Source: Intrasporangiaceae bacterium URHB0013
Lineage (GTDB): Bacteria > Actinomycetota > Actinomycetes > Actinomycetales > Dermatophilaceae
Direction of reading: 5' to 3'
Assembly: GCA_000620545.1 (NCBI GenBank)
Contig: JIBA01000014.1
Coordinates: 1-64,000, forward strand
Length of the DNA stretch: 64,000 bases
The position numbers and the translations under genes are program-made. This document shows positions 1 to 8,602 of this stretch, piece by piece. A model generated the notes under the pieces. It did not search any database, had not been told where the DNA came from, and worked only from the letters and a program-made list of their open reading frames with translations. Within the stretch, counting starts at the first letter, position 1; each line of letters begins with the position of its first letter.

Positions 1-78
1 GCACCGGCCCGGTACGCAACAAGCGACCCCTAGGAGGTGCCCTCACCAAGACCCGCACGACACAATGACGTTACGAGT

Positions 79-237
79 GTCAAGGATCAACCGACACAGT
101 CACGTCAACCATCACCCGAAGCCCTACAGCCCACAGAACTCGTGCATGACTTCGCCTGATGCTCGACCTTCGGGCTTCGCCTGATCCGTGACGGTGTTTC
201 GGGTGATGCTTGACAGCTGCTTCGGCTGATCCTTGAC
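79..237. repeat. Six copies of a 17-bp repeat, two inverted then four direct
   Basis: The consensus is TTCGSSTGATSCTTGAC. Minus-strand copies lie at 79-95 and 104-120. Plus-strand copies lie at 151-167, 176-192, 198-214 and 221-237. Start-to-start spacing is 22-25 bp within each group, with a 30-bp gap between the groups. Each copy differs from the consensus at zero to three positions. The layout could be an operator array or a degraded repeat element. It lies 148 bp or more upstream of the SARP-type promoter of the PxKF protein gene. Function is unknown. Confidence 0.75.
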
Positions 238-384
238 GCGCCCTTCATGAGGGAGATGAGATCGGGGGCGCCTGCCGAGTCCTTCGCAGCATCTCGCCAC
301 CGACGCCCGGCGCGCGGCCCTCGACCACCGGCACAGGCGTACGGCACAGGCAGATGCCATCCCTCCCCCCGTGCCCGTCTCTCG

Positions 385-417
385 TTTCACGGCTCCTTCA
401 CGCGGCTCCCGGACAGT
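385..417 (+). promoter_or_regulatory. SARP-type promoter of the PxKF protein gene
   Basis: TTTCAC (385-390) and CTTCAC (396-401) are direct repeats with an 11-bp period. GACAGT (412-417) is a -10 hexamer of the xAxxxT type that starts 27 bp after the first T. Transcription should begin near 424, giving a leader of about 32 nt. The same geometry recurs at four other promoters in this locus. That SARP proteins bind 11-bp-period repeats close to the -10 is known of the family. The assignment to the regulator at 3510 is inference. Confidence 0.7.
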
Positions 418-455
418 TGTCCACGTCACCGCCTTTCCTGACCGAGGAGCTCCTC

Positions 456-2741
456 TTGCGCACCCCGCCCCCCCGTATCGTCCGGATCCTGACCGCCATC
501 GTGGCCATGGGCGGTGTTGTCACCGCGGCCGCCGGCACCGCGAGCGCCGACCTCGTCGTGAACGGGGTCGACGACTCCGTCGACGCGACGATCGAGCTGA
601 TGCCACTGAGCATGGGCACCGGCCCGGCGCAGACGACCATCTACGTCGTTCCTGCGGAGGGCGACAACGACCCCGGGTGCAACTTCGACGGCCCTGGAGA
701 GACCGTGACGGTGAACCTCGCGTCCGACAACCCCGCCGTCGCGACCGTGTCCCCGACCACACTGGTGCTCAGCGCCTGCGGTGCCGCCGGGGCGCAGCCG
801 ATCACGGTCACGCCCGTGAGCGTGGGGTCCGCGACCGTGTCCGCCACGCAGGCCCTCAACCGGGCCGGCGGCACCTTCCACTTCGGCAACTCCCGGTTCA
901 CCGCCAAGGTCACGGCCGCGCCCAACACGCCGCCGACCCTCGACATCGTCGGCGTGGAGGAGGGCGGGGCGTACCCCAGGGCCACGCTGGCCCGGCCGGA
1001 GTGCGTGGCGACCGACGTCGAGGACTTCCCCACTGCGCCACACACCAAGACCTGGCTCGCATCCATGACGGAGATCTCCGGTCCCTACGCGGTCGACAGC
1101 ATCGGGACGCGCTACGCCGAGTGCTCCTACGTCGACCAGAGTGGTGCTCAGGTCATCGCCCGCAAGGGGTTCTCGATCGTGGACGATTCGGCTCCCGTCA
1201 TCTCCCGCGTGCTCGACCCCGTCCCGGACGGGTCGGGCTGGTACCGGGGAGACGTGTCCCTGGACTGGACCGTGACCGACGCCCAGTCCCCCAGCACCCT
1301 CACGACGACGGGCTGCGACGACCAGCGCGTCACCTCGGACACCAAGCTCACAGTGTTCACCTGCGCAGCGACCAGCGCCGGCGGGAGCAGCAGCAACACG
1401 GCCAACATCCGCCGGGACGCCACGCCACCCGTCGTCAGCCCGACGACGACGATCACGGGCGGCGGCCCCGTCGTCAACGGCTGGTACACCAGCCCGGTCG
1501 GCGTCACCTTCACCGCGACCGACGAGACATCCTTGTTCCTCGTCGACGGCCGCGCGGTGGGCACGAGCTCGCAGACGGTGTACTCGAGCGGCGACGGCGA
1601 GCTCGTCGTCCAGAGCCCTGCCTTCACCGACCGGGCCGCCAACTCGTCGGCCGTGGGTGCCCAGACGCGCAGCGTCAAGGTGGACACCAGCGCCCCCGAC
1701 GCACCGGCCGTGTCGCTCAGCACGCCCGCCGGCGCGACGGGCTGGCACACCGCCCCCGTCACGGTCACCTTCTCCCCCGCGGGTGACTCGGGTAGCGGCG
1801 TCGCCGCCTGCAGCCCGGCCGTGACGGTCGACGTGGACACCGAGAGCCGCACGGTCTCAGGCACCTGCACCGACAACGCCGGGCACGTCAGCGCCGCCAA
1901 GGAGGTGACCGTCAAGCTGGACAGGGGCGCCCCCGTCGTGACCCAGGCGGTGGTCACCTCGGCACCGAACGGCAAGGACGGCTGGTACACGACCGACGTC
2001 GAGGTCGACTTCACCGCCACGGATGCGGTCGCCGGGCTCGACAGCGCCACCCAGCGGGTGAAGAGCTCCGGTGAGGGTGCCGCCGTCGAGGTGTCCAGCC
2101 CTGCCTTCACCGACCGCGCGTCCAACACCACCCCGGCCGAGGCCCTGACGAAGACCTTCAAGGTCGACAAGACGGCCCCCAGCGTTCCTGCCTTCGTCGG
2201 CGGACCGTCCGGCAGCCACTACTTCGGTGAGGTTCCGGCCGCTCCCACGTGCACCTCCTCCGACGCGGGCTCTGGCCTCGCCTCCTGCGTCGTGACGGGT
2301 GGGGGCAGCAGCGTCGGCAGCCACGTCTACACCGCCACGGCAACCGACAACGCCGGCCACACGAGCACGGCCAAGCTGACGTATGCGGTCCTGCCCTGGA
2401 CCGCCAAGGACTTCACCGCACCGATCGACATGGGCGGTGTGTTCAACACGGTCAAGGGCGGCAGCACCGTCCCGGTCAAGTTCGAGGTCTTCGCGGGCAC
2501 CAAGGAGCTCGTCGACGCCACCATCGTGAGCCTGTCGAACCGGAAGATCGGCTGCATCACCTCGGCGCCCACCGACGACATCGAGACGGTCGTCAGCGGC
2601 AGCACCTCGCTGAAGTACGACACCGTCGCCGGCCAGTTCCACTACAACTGGAAGCTTCCGACCGGTGCCGGCACGTGCTACGAGCTGAAGATGACGGCCA
2701 AGGACGGCTCTTCCGTCACGGCGAACTTCAGGCTCAAGTAG
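456..2741 (+). CDS. Secreted PxKF-motif protein with Ig-like repeats
   Basis: About 761 residues. The TTG at 456 is chosen as start because GAGGAG (444-449) lies 6 nt upstream and translation from it begins directly with a basic then hydrophobic signal peptide ending near ASA. An ATG at 354 in the same frame would put an unlikely extension before the signal peptide and lies upstream of the predicted promoter. The mature part has repeated beta-rich modules with recurrent W-Y-x-x-D/S-V and FTDRA motifs, as in extracellular Ig-like domains. Near residue 673 the segment STVPVKFEVF gives the PxKF signature that names a family of secreted actinobacterial proteins. No LPxTG anchor is visible. Its promoter matches those of the multicopper oxidase genes, suggesting co-expression. 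The molecular role is unknown. Confidence 0.8.
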   Translation: MRTPPPRIVRILTAIVAMGGVVTAAAGTASADLVVNGVDDSVDATIELMPLSMGTGPAQTTIYVVPAEGDNDPGCNFDGPGETVTVNLASDNPAVATVSPTTLVLSACGAAGAQPITVTPVSVGSATVSATQALNRAGGTFHFGNSRFTAKVTAAPNTPPTLDIVGVEEGGAYPRATLARPECVATDVEDFPTAPHTKTWLASMTEISGPYAVDSIGTRYAECSYVDQSGAQVIARKGFSIVDDSAPVISRVLDPVPDGSGWYRGDVSLDWTVTDAQSPSTLTTTGCDDQRVTSDTKLTVFTCAATSAGGSSSNTANIRRDATPPVVSPTTTITGGGPVVNGWYTSPVGVTFTATDETSLFLVDGRAVGTSSQTVYSSGDGELVVQSPAFTDRAANSSAVGAQTRSVKVDTSAPDAPAVSLSTPAGATGWHTAPVTVTFSPAGDSGSGVAACSPAVTVDVDTESRTVSGTCTDNAGHVSAAKEVTVKLDRGAPVVTQAVVTSAPNGKDGWYTTDVEVDFTATDAVAGLDSATQRVKSSGEGAAVEVSSPAFTDRASNTTPAEALTKTFKVDKTAPSVPAFVGGPSGSHYFGEVPAAPTCTSSDAGSGLASCVVTGGGSSVGSHVYTATATDNAGHTSTAKLTYAVLPWTAKDFTAPIDMGGVFNTVKGGSTVPVKFEVFAGTKELVDATIVSLSNRKIGCITSAPTDDIETVVSGSTSLKYDTVAGQFHYNWKLPTGAGTCYELKMTAKDGSSVTANFRLK

Positions 2742-2759
2742 GCCGGCTCCTGCTGCGAT

Positions 2760-2793
2760 CCGAGGCCCGTCCGCACCCGCGGACGGGCCTCGG
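2760..2793 (+). terminator. Hairpin terminator after the PxKF protein gene
   Basis: A perfect 15-bp stem (2760-2774 with 2779-2793) around a four-base loop starts 19 bp after the stop codon. There is no clear U-tract, which is common in high-GC actinobacteria. Confidence 0.75.
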
Positions 2794-2981
2794 CGCGTCT
2801 TCGGGCTCTGCGCCGCGACGTCGAGCCGGTCCAAGGGCGCGTCTTCAGCCTGGCCGCGCCGGACGCCGGTGCCCAGGAGCGCGAGCTGGGCGGCTGCCAG
2901 TGCACGACCACGCCGGGCGGATGGCCGGCGAAGCACCCGACGACGGTCGGGCCCGCCGTGGGTCGGTCCTCGCCGTTCGCC

Positions 2982-3344
2982 TCAGGGCAAGGACGACGGT
3001 GGAGGAACAGCGGCAGTGGGCCGCGCGTCGGGCTCGACCGATGCCTCGGCGAGCTCCGGCGCGAGTATGCCGGACGACACCGACGCGTGAGCCGGCCCCG
3101 AGGATGGTGGCTGGGAAGCGGATCCGGAACCACGGTTCTGCGGCGCCGTGATGCCGCAGACCTGCCACATCGCGTGGGCCAGCACGGGGCCGGGAACCCT
3201 CTCGATCTCGGTCGTCCCGAGCAGTCGGGCGATGACCCGGCCTGCGGCCAGGCGCGCCCGCGAACGCCAGCAACCAGCGCTGCGCGTCGGGTGGTGCCCG
3301 GCCCGACGCTGCTCCGCGTCGCTGCGTGGCTTCGTCTTCCGCAT
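2982..3344 (-). CDS. Hypothetical small protein, probably leaderless
   Basis: 120 residues starting MRKTKPRSDAEQRR, basic and Arg-rich at the N-terminus and Pro/Ser-rich at the C-terminus, with a central segment that could be helical (ARLAAGRVIARLLG). I do not recognise it. Codon third positions are mostly G or C, which favours coding. The ATG at 3344 has no ribosome binding site, but GACGAT (3356 to 3351, minus strand) is an xAxxxT -10 ending exactly 6 nt before it, the leaderless spacing seen at many genes here. A TTTCAC (3383 to 3378) lies 27 bp upstream of that -10, as in the SARP-type promoters, although its second repeat is weak. An overlapping frame on the same strand (2845-3348) is an alternative. 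Confidence 0.4.
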   Translation of the reverse strand: MRKTKPRSDAEQRRAGHHPTRSAGCWRSRARLAAGRVIARLLGTTEIERVPGPVLAHAMWQVCGITAPQNRGSGSASQPPSSGPAHASVSSGILAPELAEASVEPDARPTAAVPPPSSLP

Positions 3345-3359
3345 GCACCGATCGTCTCG

Positions 3360-3509
3360 GCGCACCGCTAGCGCGGTGTGAAATGCACCGGCACCCGGAC
3401 GCGCACTCCCTGCATCGACCAAGAAATTTTCGGCTAAAGGTCAGCGTTCGGTCCTGACTTTGTCAAGATTGGGTAAAGCGCAGCAGGGGGAAGAGCGGGG
3501 GGCTCGTGC
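3360..3509. other. Upstream region of the SARP regulator gene
   Basis: This is the AT-richest stretch of the locus around 3422-3480 and presumably holds the promoter of the SARP gene. I cannot fix -35 and -10 hexamers with confidence. The only TTTCAC element here (3378-3383, minus strand) points toward the small gene at 3344, so there is no sign of autoregulation through that motif. Confidence 0.35.
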
Positions 3510-6500
3510 ATGAGTGGACAGGTGATGACCGTCGCGCGTGATGCGGTGCGGACGCTGGATGATGCGATCGACCAGAACGCCGATCCTGCAGACCGGATCG
3601 AGGTGCGCCTGCTCGGTCCCTTGCAGGTACGCCGCGCGGACGGGTCCTTGATCCACCCCCGGGAGTGGCGGACCGGCAAGACCGTCGACCTGCTTCGGCT
3701 GCTCGCCACGCGCTCCGGGGATGCGGTGTCCGTGGACGAGATCCTCGATGCGCTGTGGCCCCGCGTCGATGAGCACCGGGGTCGAGGCAGTCTGCGCAAC
3801 GCCCTCGGCCAGCTGCGCAAGCTGCTCGGGCAGGCAGCGATCGAGCGCCGACGCGACGGGCTGGTCCTGCGCGACGCCTGGGTGGACACCGCCGCTCTGC
3901 ACAAGCTCGCCGACGAGGCTCGGCGGCACGCACGCCACGGTCGGCTCGCCCTGGCCGTGAACGTGGCCCGTGAAGCCAGGGCCCTCCACCTGGGAGAGTT
4001 CACCGCCCACGACCCCGACGCGTTGTGGGCAGTCCCGATCCGCGAGAACCTGGAAGCCAGGTTCCGCGAGATGATTCTCGACGCCGGCGAGCACGCCGTC
4101 GAGCTCGGCTGGATGCGCGATGCTCTCGAGTTCGGACAGCGGGCCCTGGAGGCAGAGGCCACCTCTGAACGCGCCTACCGGGTCCTCATGAAGGCATTCG
4201 CCGGCCTCGGCGAGACCGAGCGCGCACTTCGTGTCTACGAGCGCTGCCGCGCAGTGCTCGCCGAGGAGCTCGGCATCGACCCGGCGCCCCAGACGCGCGC
4301 GCTGCACATGGAGATCCTCACCTCCGAGCAGCAACCTCCGCGGGCGGCCCCCTTCGCCGGTCGGGACCCCGAGCTGAACCGCCTGCTGGAGTGGCTGGCG
4401 CAGCGGCGCTCCACCGGCACCGCGGGCATCGTGTATCTCTCCGGGGCCGAAGGGTCGGGCCGCACTCGCCTGGTTCACGAGGCGACACGGGGATCCGGTG
4501 TCCGGCTGAAGGTCGTGGAGGCGCCCGAGGACCTGGGGGCGGCCGTTGCCGCGACATGGTCGGGTAGCCATCAGAAGCCGGCATCCGCCGGCGAGCCGGC
4601 AGGCCGGGGTCGGGAGGACGTGCTTCTCCTCGTGAACACCGCGGACCGCCTCACCCCGCAAGCGCGCCGTCAGCTGCTGAGCGCCCTGGGCTCCACGACG
4701 GACTCACGCTCGGGCTCGCTCACCGTCGTGCTGCGACTGTCCGACAACGCCACGGCCGCGCTGGTGGGCGACGAGGCCGAGGCGAGTGGCGCCACGCCCC
4801 CCACGCTGGCCCTCCACCTGCTGCCGCTCGCCCCGGCCGAGCTCGAGCAGCTGGCCACGGCCCAGCTCTCCGGCCCCCCGAGCCAGCGCCTGCTCGACGA
4901 GCTTCTCGCGCGGACCGAGGCCCTTCCGGGTCGGGTGCTGTCAACGCTCGATGTCTGGTGCCGCTCCGGTGAGGTCGCTGCCACCGCCCAAGGTCTGGAC
5001 CTCGTGCCGCCGCACGACCGCTCGGGCGAGAACGGGTCGGAGCTCGGCGCACTGCTGGTGCGGGCCATGGAGCACACCGGCGCCCGTGACCAGCACGTGC
5101 TCCACCTCGTCGCGCTCCTGAACCGTCCGGTGAGCCCGGCGCTGCTCGTGCCGGTCATGCTCGACTCCGGGCTGAGCGACAGCGACGGCAGAAGGCAGGA
5201 CACCACCACGGTGCTCGCCTCCCTGGACCGTCTGGTGGATCTCCAGCTCCTGGTGACCTCGCACGAGGGCTACGTGGTCAGGGACCCCTTCCTGCGCGAG
5301 GCCGTGGAGTCCTGGCTCCGACCCAGCGTGCGGCGGCGGCTGCACGCCCTCATCGCGGAGCGGGCGCACATCCCCGCTGTCGAGCGGGGCCGGCACTGGC
5401 GCGCTGCCGGCGAGGTCGAGCTCGCGACCGCAGCAGCCATCGACGCGGTCCGCGAGGCGCTCGCCGCCCGGGACGTCGCTGCGGCTCGCCTGCAGCTGCT
5501 CGTCGTCACCGACCAGGCCGAGCGGACGCACGGCGCCACCGCCCACCTGACTGAGCTGGAGGAGTCCCTCGCCGACCTGTGTGTGGCAGCCGGGCGCCTG
5601 GACGAGGCAGTCCAGCACTATGGTCGCGCGGCCGAGTGGCTCGACGACCAGGCCAGTGCGGCCGCCACACGGCTGCGTGACAAGGCCGCTTCCGCGCAGC
5701 GCTTGCTGTCCCAGGCGCCGTCGGTCGCCGAGCCTGAGGTCGTCGTCGCCCCGCCGCCCGACACGCCTGTCGAGCCGGATGACGAGGCCCTCGAGCGCGC
5801 CGCATGGGCCGCGGTCCGCGCCGCCGACACCGGCGGCAGCACGGCCGATCGAGTCGAGACCAGGCTGCGCCTCGTGCGCGAGCACCTGCTGCCGGCGCGT
5901 CGTCTCGCGCGGGCCCGGGACGTGAGTGCTGAAGCCGTGGCCATTGCGCGGTCGCAGGCGGACTCCGGTGGTAGCTGTCAGCTGGCCTCGGCCGTGTCCA
6001 TGTACCACCTGCCTGACGTGCTGCTCGGCAACGCCCGCAACGCGGAGCGGGCGCTCGACGCCGCGTGGGCCACCGCCGACCCGGCCCAGCCCGAGGTCGG
6101 CCACCTCGCGGTCCTGCGGTGCCTGGTCGGTCACGACCTCGGCCTCCCTGACTTCGACACCCGCTGGGAGCAGGCGATGACGGTGGCACCTCCCGACTCG
6201 GAGGCGGTCGAGTGGACGTGGGCGCGGGTGCGCATCCTCACCGAACGTGGATCCCTGGCCGAGGCGATCGAGGAGGACCATCGACCGGTCAGGCCGGGAG
6301 CCACCACGCTCGGGCGTCAGCTGCGCGCCCTCTCCACCGCTGGGCTGCAGGCGACGTTGGGTCGCGAGTCCGAGGCGATCAACGGACTGCGGGAGGCGAT
6401 GTCCGAGGCCGAGGAGGAGGGCTGCTCCCTTCTCCTCCCGGAGGTGACCGCCGACAGGGTGCTCCTGACCGCACCGTCAGACCCGGCAGCCGCGATCAGG

Positions 6501-6794
6501 CTGTTCGAGCTGTTCGACTGGGCCGCCGGCTCGGAGATCGGGCACCCGCGGGAGGCCTACCTCCGGCTCCTCGCCCGCGCTGCCGTCAGGGCCGGGCACC
6601 ATGAGCTCGACCGGGCTGCTGCCGCCGCAGCCAACGCTGCGCGCGTCGCCCAGGACAGCGGACTGGTCCTGCTGGCGTCGCAGGCCTACCTGGTCCAGGC
6701 CCAGTACCTCTTCGAGGGCGGCTGGTCAGCCGGGGCCCGCGTCGCCACGGCCGGTGCCGCCCGCTGTCTGCGGGCGGCCGGCACTGCCGGGTGA
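3510..6794 (+). CDS. SARP/BTAD-family transcriptional regulator with ATPase and TPR-like region
   Basis: 1094 residues, AfsR-like. Residues about 30-110 form the OmpR-type winged helix typical of SARPs (IEVRLLGPLQVRR, then WRTGKTVDLLRLLA and LRNALGQLRKLLG). Residues about 120-265 match the BTAD helical domain (AYRVLMKAFAGLGETERALRVYERCRAVLAEELGIDPAP). A Walker A-like GAEGSGRT lies near 312 and a hydrophobic strand LLLVNTADR near 372 may be Walker B. The C-terminal half is helical and TPR-like. Such proteins bind direct repeats beside the -10 and activate transcription. It lies inside the locus whose five promoters carry 11-bp-period repeats, so it is the best candidate activator. Its last 69 nt overlap the convergent receiver gene. 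Confidence 0.9.
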   Translation: MSGQVMTVARDAVRTLDDAIDQNADPADRIEVRLLGPLQVRRADGSLIHPREWRTGKTVDLLRLLATRSGDAVSVDEILDALWPRVDEHRGRGSLRNALGQLRKLLGQAAIERRRDGLVLRDAWVDTAALHKLADEARRHARHGRLALAVNVAREARALHLGEFTAHDPDALWAVPIRENLEARFREMILDAGEHAVELGWMRDALEFGQRALEAEATSERAYRVLMKAFAGLGETERALRVYERCRAVLAEELGIDPAPQTRALHMEILTSEQQPPRAAPFAGRDPELNRLLEWLAQRRSTGTAGIVYLSGAEGSGRTRLVHEATRGSGVRLKVVEAPEDLGAAVAATWSGSHQKPASAGEPAGRGREDVLLLVNTADRLTPQARRQLLSALGSTTDSRSGSLTVVLRLSDNATAALVGDEAEASGATPPTLALHLLPLAPAELEQLATAQLSGPPSQRLLDELLARTEALPGRVLSTLDVWCRSGEVAATAQGLDLVPPHDRSGENGSELGALLVRAMEHTGARDQHVLHLVALLNRPVSPALLVPVMLDSGLSDSDGRRQDTTTVLASLDRLVDLQLLVTSHEGYVVRDPFLREAVESWLRPSVRRRLHALIAERAHIPAVERGRHWRAAGEVELATAAAIDAVREALAARDVAAARLQLLVVTDQAERTHGATAHLTELEESLADLCVAAGRLDEAVQHYGRAAEWLDDQASAAATRLRDKAASAQRLLSQAPSVAEPEVVVAPPPDTPVEPDDEALERAAWAAVRAADTGGSTADRVETRLRLVREHLLPARRLARARDVSAEAVAIARSQADSGGSCQLASAVSMYHLPDVLLGNARNAERALDAAWATADPAQPEVGHLAVLRCLVGHDLGLPDFDTRWEQAMTVAPPDSEAVEWTWARVRILTERGSLAEAIEEDHRPVRPGATTLGRQLRALSTAGLQATLGRESEAINGLREAMSEAEEEGCSLLLPEVTADRVLLTAPSDPAAAIRLFELFDWAAGSEIGHPREAYLRLLARAAVRAGHHELDRAAAAAANAARVAQDSGLVLLASQAYLVQAQYLFEGGWSAGARVATAGAARCLRAAGTAG

Positions 6795-7187
6795 GGAGGC
6801 ACTCGCAGCCGCGCCGTGGGGTATGCCGCCGGCAACCAACCGCACCACGTCAAGGAGCTCCGCGACGCCCTCGGACTTCGACAGATGAGCCCGCGCCCCC
6901 CGGGCGAGCGAGGTCTGCACGGTCCTGGGGTCGTCCGCGGCGCTGAGGACGATCACACGGGCCTCGGGCTGGCTCCCGAGCACCCGCTCGAGCGCCACCC
7001 AGCCTCCGCCACCGGGCATGAACAGGTCGACGATGAGGACGTCGGGAGCGAGCCGTTGGAACTCGGCGACCGCTGCACCTGCCTCGTCGACCTCGCCGAC
7101 CACGACCATGTCCCGCTCGCCGGACAGGCTCTGCACCAGTCCCCACCTGAGGATCTCGTGGTCGTCGGCCACCAGGATCCGGATCAT
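6726..7187 (-). CDS. Receiver-only response regulator lacking an output domain
   Basis: 153 residues. Residues 1-120 are a NarL-type receiver: acidic pair in ILVADDHE, phosphoacceptor Asp in VLIVDLFMP, Ser in VIVLSAADD and the conserved Lys in HLSKSEG. The remaining 30 or so residues are Gly/Ala/Pro/Ser-rich with no helix-turn-helix, unlike typical 210-residue NarL proteins. ATG 7187 is chosen because it overlaps the kinase stop (ATGA), indicating translational coupling; an in-frame GTG/ATG upstream would lie inside the kinase. The 3' end lies within the SARP gene on the opposite strand. It may be a phosphate sink, a protein-protein regulator or a relic that lost its HTH. Confidence 0.8.
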   Translation of the reverse strand: MIRILVADDHEILRWGLVQSLSGERDMVVVGEVDEAGAAVAEFQRLAPDVLIVDLFMPGGGGWVALERVLGSQPEARVIVLSAADDPRTVQTSLARGARAHLSKSEGVAELLDVVRLVAGGIPHGAAASASSPGSAGRPQTAGGTGRGDAGPG

Positions 7188-8602
7188 GACTGCGTCCCCC
7201 ACCGGATGGGGAAGCGCGCCACGACCCTGGTGCCGCCGTCCGTCGGCGACTCGATCGAGAGGCTGCCACCGACGTCGCTGAGGGTGTCCTGGAGCAGACG
7301 TAGCCCGAAGTGGCCCTCCGGGGCGGGAAGGCTCGTGTCGATACCCATCCCGTCGTCAGCCACCTCGATGACCAGATCACCCTGGTCGGTGCGCAGCGAC
7401 ACCGACGCTCTCGACGCCCCGGAGTGCCTGACGACGTTGCGCAGCGTCTCCCGCAACACCCGGTAGCCGAGGACGGCTGCGTCGGTCGGCAACCTCTCCT
7501 CCGCGACGGTCGCGTCGATGTGCGCGTCGACGTCGACGCCGGCATACCTCACCTCGCTGAAGAGCAGCTGGCTCGCCGGGACCAACCCACCGTCGTGCAG
7601 GTCCGGGGGGTAGATGTCCGTGATGACCGAGCGGAGGGCTGCGATGTCGCGTTTGACGATCTCGGTGACCCGATCCAGCTTCAGACGGGGGTCGTCGGAA
7701 TCCGGCCCGTCCGGGAGCGATGCCCTGATCGCCGGAAGCGCGTAGCCGATGCCGGCAAGGTCCTGCACCACACCGTCGTGCAGGTCACCCGCGATGCGAC
7801 GACGTTCGAGGGCCGAGGCGGCGACCGCCCGCCGCAGCAGCGCCGACCGCTCGACGCCGGCGTCGTCCATCCTTCGCGCCAGCGAGAGCGCGACGGGCAG
7901 CAGGAGGACCAGGAGCAGGGCCGGCCCACCGAGGGTGAGCGGCAGGAGGGTCCGCACCTGAGCCCTGGACTCGGCTTCCAGTCCGGCCACCGGGACATAG
8001 AGCTCGAGGAGGAGCGGCTTCCCGCTCTGGTCCAGGAACCCGAGGTAGATCTCGGCCACCTCGCCCACGTGTGCCTCGTAGACGTTCTCCTCCCTCTCCA
8101 ACGTGGTGAACTCGGCGGTTGAGCCCATGGTTCGGAGCAGGGCGGCATCCTTGGGTTCGAGCTCGTAGCGCCGTCCGATGAGCCGCGGGTCGTCGGACCA
8201 GACGATCACCGCGTCCGGGGACCACACCTTGACGCGCATGAGGGAGCCGTCGGCCATCCGCGCCTTCATGACCGAGTTGAGCCGCGCCAGGGCCTGGGGG
8301 TCCTTCTCGCGCAGGGCGTCGTCGACCAGCGGGGCGATGAGCGTGTGGGCGATGTCGCGGGCCGCCCGCTCGGCCGCTCGCAGGATGCCGCCCCGGGACG
8401 CCTGCTCCGCGATGACGATCGTCGCAACGGTGACGATCAGCAGGGCGACGAGTCCGAAATTGGCGAAGCGCGCGAGGGCGGCCCAGACCTGTGACCGACC
8501 CCTCGGCTGCGAATCGGTCTCGGACAGGCTCGGGTCGTCGTCTTCGCCGTGCGGTGGCGGTTCGGCGGGCAACCCGCGGCGGCCGCGGAGTCTCGTGGAC
8601 AT
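7184..8602 (-). CDS. Sensor histidine kinase, HisKA_3 (DesK/NarX-like) family
   Basis: 472 residues. A first membrane segment at about 45-65 and a second at about 225-250 flank an extracytoplasmic sensor. Then comes the HisKA_3 dimerisation box ERRRIAGDLHDGVVQDL, with the phospho-acceptor His near 271, and a C-terminal HATPase with ETLRNVVRHSGA (N box), VADDGMGI and GHFGLRLL. ATG 8602 overlaps the stop of the upstream response regulator by one base, and the stop overlaps the receiver-only gene by four, so the three form one translationally coupled operon. The partner is expected to be the NarL-type regulator upstream, the receiver-only protein, or both. The signal is unknown; the gene context suggests the cell envelope or copper. 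Confidence 0.9.
   Translation of the reverse strand: MSTRLRGRRGLPAEPPPHGEDDDPSLSETDSQPRGRSQVWAALARFANFGLVALLIVTVATIVIAEQASRGGILRAAERAARDIAHTLIAPLVDDALREKDPQALARLNSVMKARMADGSLMRVKVWSPDAVIVWSDDPRLIGRRYELEPKDAALLRTMGSTAEFTTLEREENVYEAHVGEVAEIYLGFLDQSGKPLLLELYVPVAGLEAESRAQVRTLLPLTLGGPALLLVLLLPVALSLARRMDDAGVERSALLRRAVAASALERRRIAGDLHDGVVQDLAGIGYALPAIRASLPDGPDSDDPRLKLDRVTEIVKRDIAALRSVITDIYPPDLHDGGLVPASQLLFSEVRYAGVDVDAHIDATVAEERLPTDAAVLGYRVLRETLRNVVRHSGASRASVSLRTDQGDLVIEVADDGMGIDTSLPAPEGHFGLRLLQDTLSDVGGSLSIESPTDGGTRVVARFPIRWGTQS

Larger units (their letters stand above)
1..455. other. Intergenic region with repeat cluster and promoter upstream of the PxKF protein gene
   Basis: I see no convincing gene here. 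The first 60 bases could hold the 3' end of a gene that begins outside the window, but neither frame is decisive. Bases 79-237 carry six copies of a 17-bp repeat, listed separately. Bases 385-417 form a SARP-type promoter. Short open frames on both strands cross the repeats, have no recognisable protein and are probably noise. Confidence 0.6.

Noticed and set aside
417..424. DnaA-box-like TTGTCCAC
   Set aside because: Single copy, no AT-rich region, no replication genes. It falls next to a promoter by chance.
371..1786. Long plus- and minus-strand frames inside the PxKF gene, such as 371-1786 and 426-1748
   Set aside because: Arg/Gly/His-rich shadow translations of a high-GC gene in other frames.
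2845..3348. Alternative minus-strand frame of 167 residues
   Set aside because: Overlaps the frame 2982-3344, which has better third-position GC and a leaderless -10 at its ATG. I kept that one only at low confidence.
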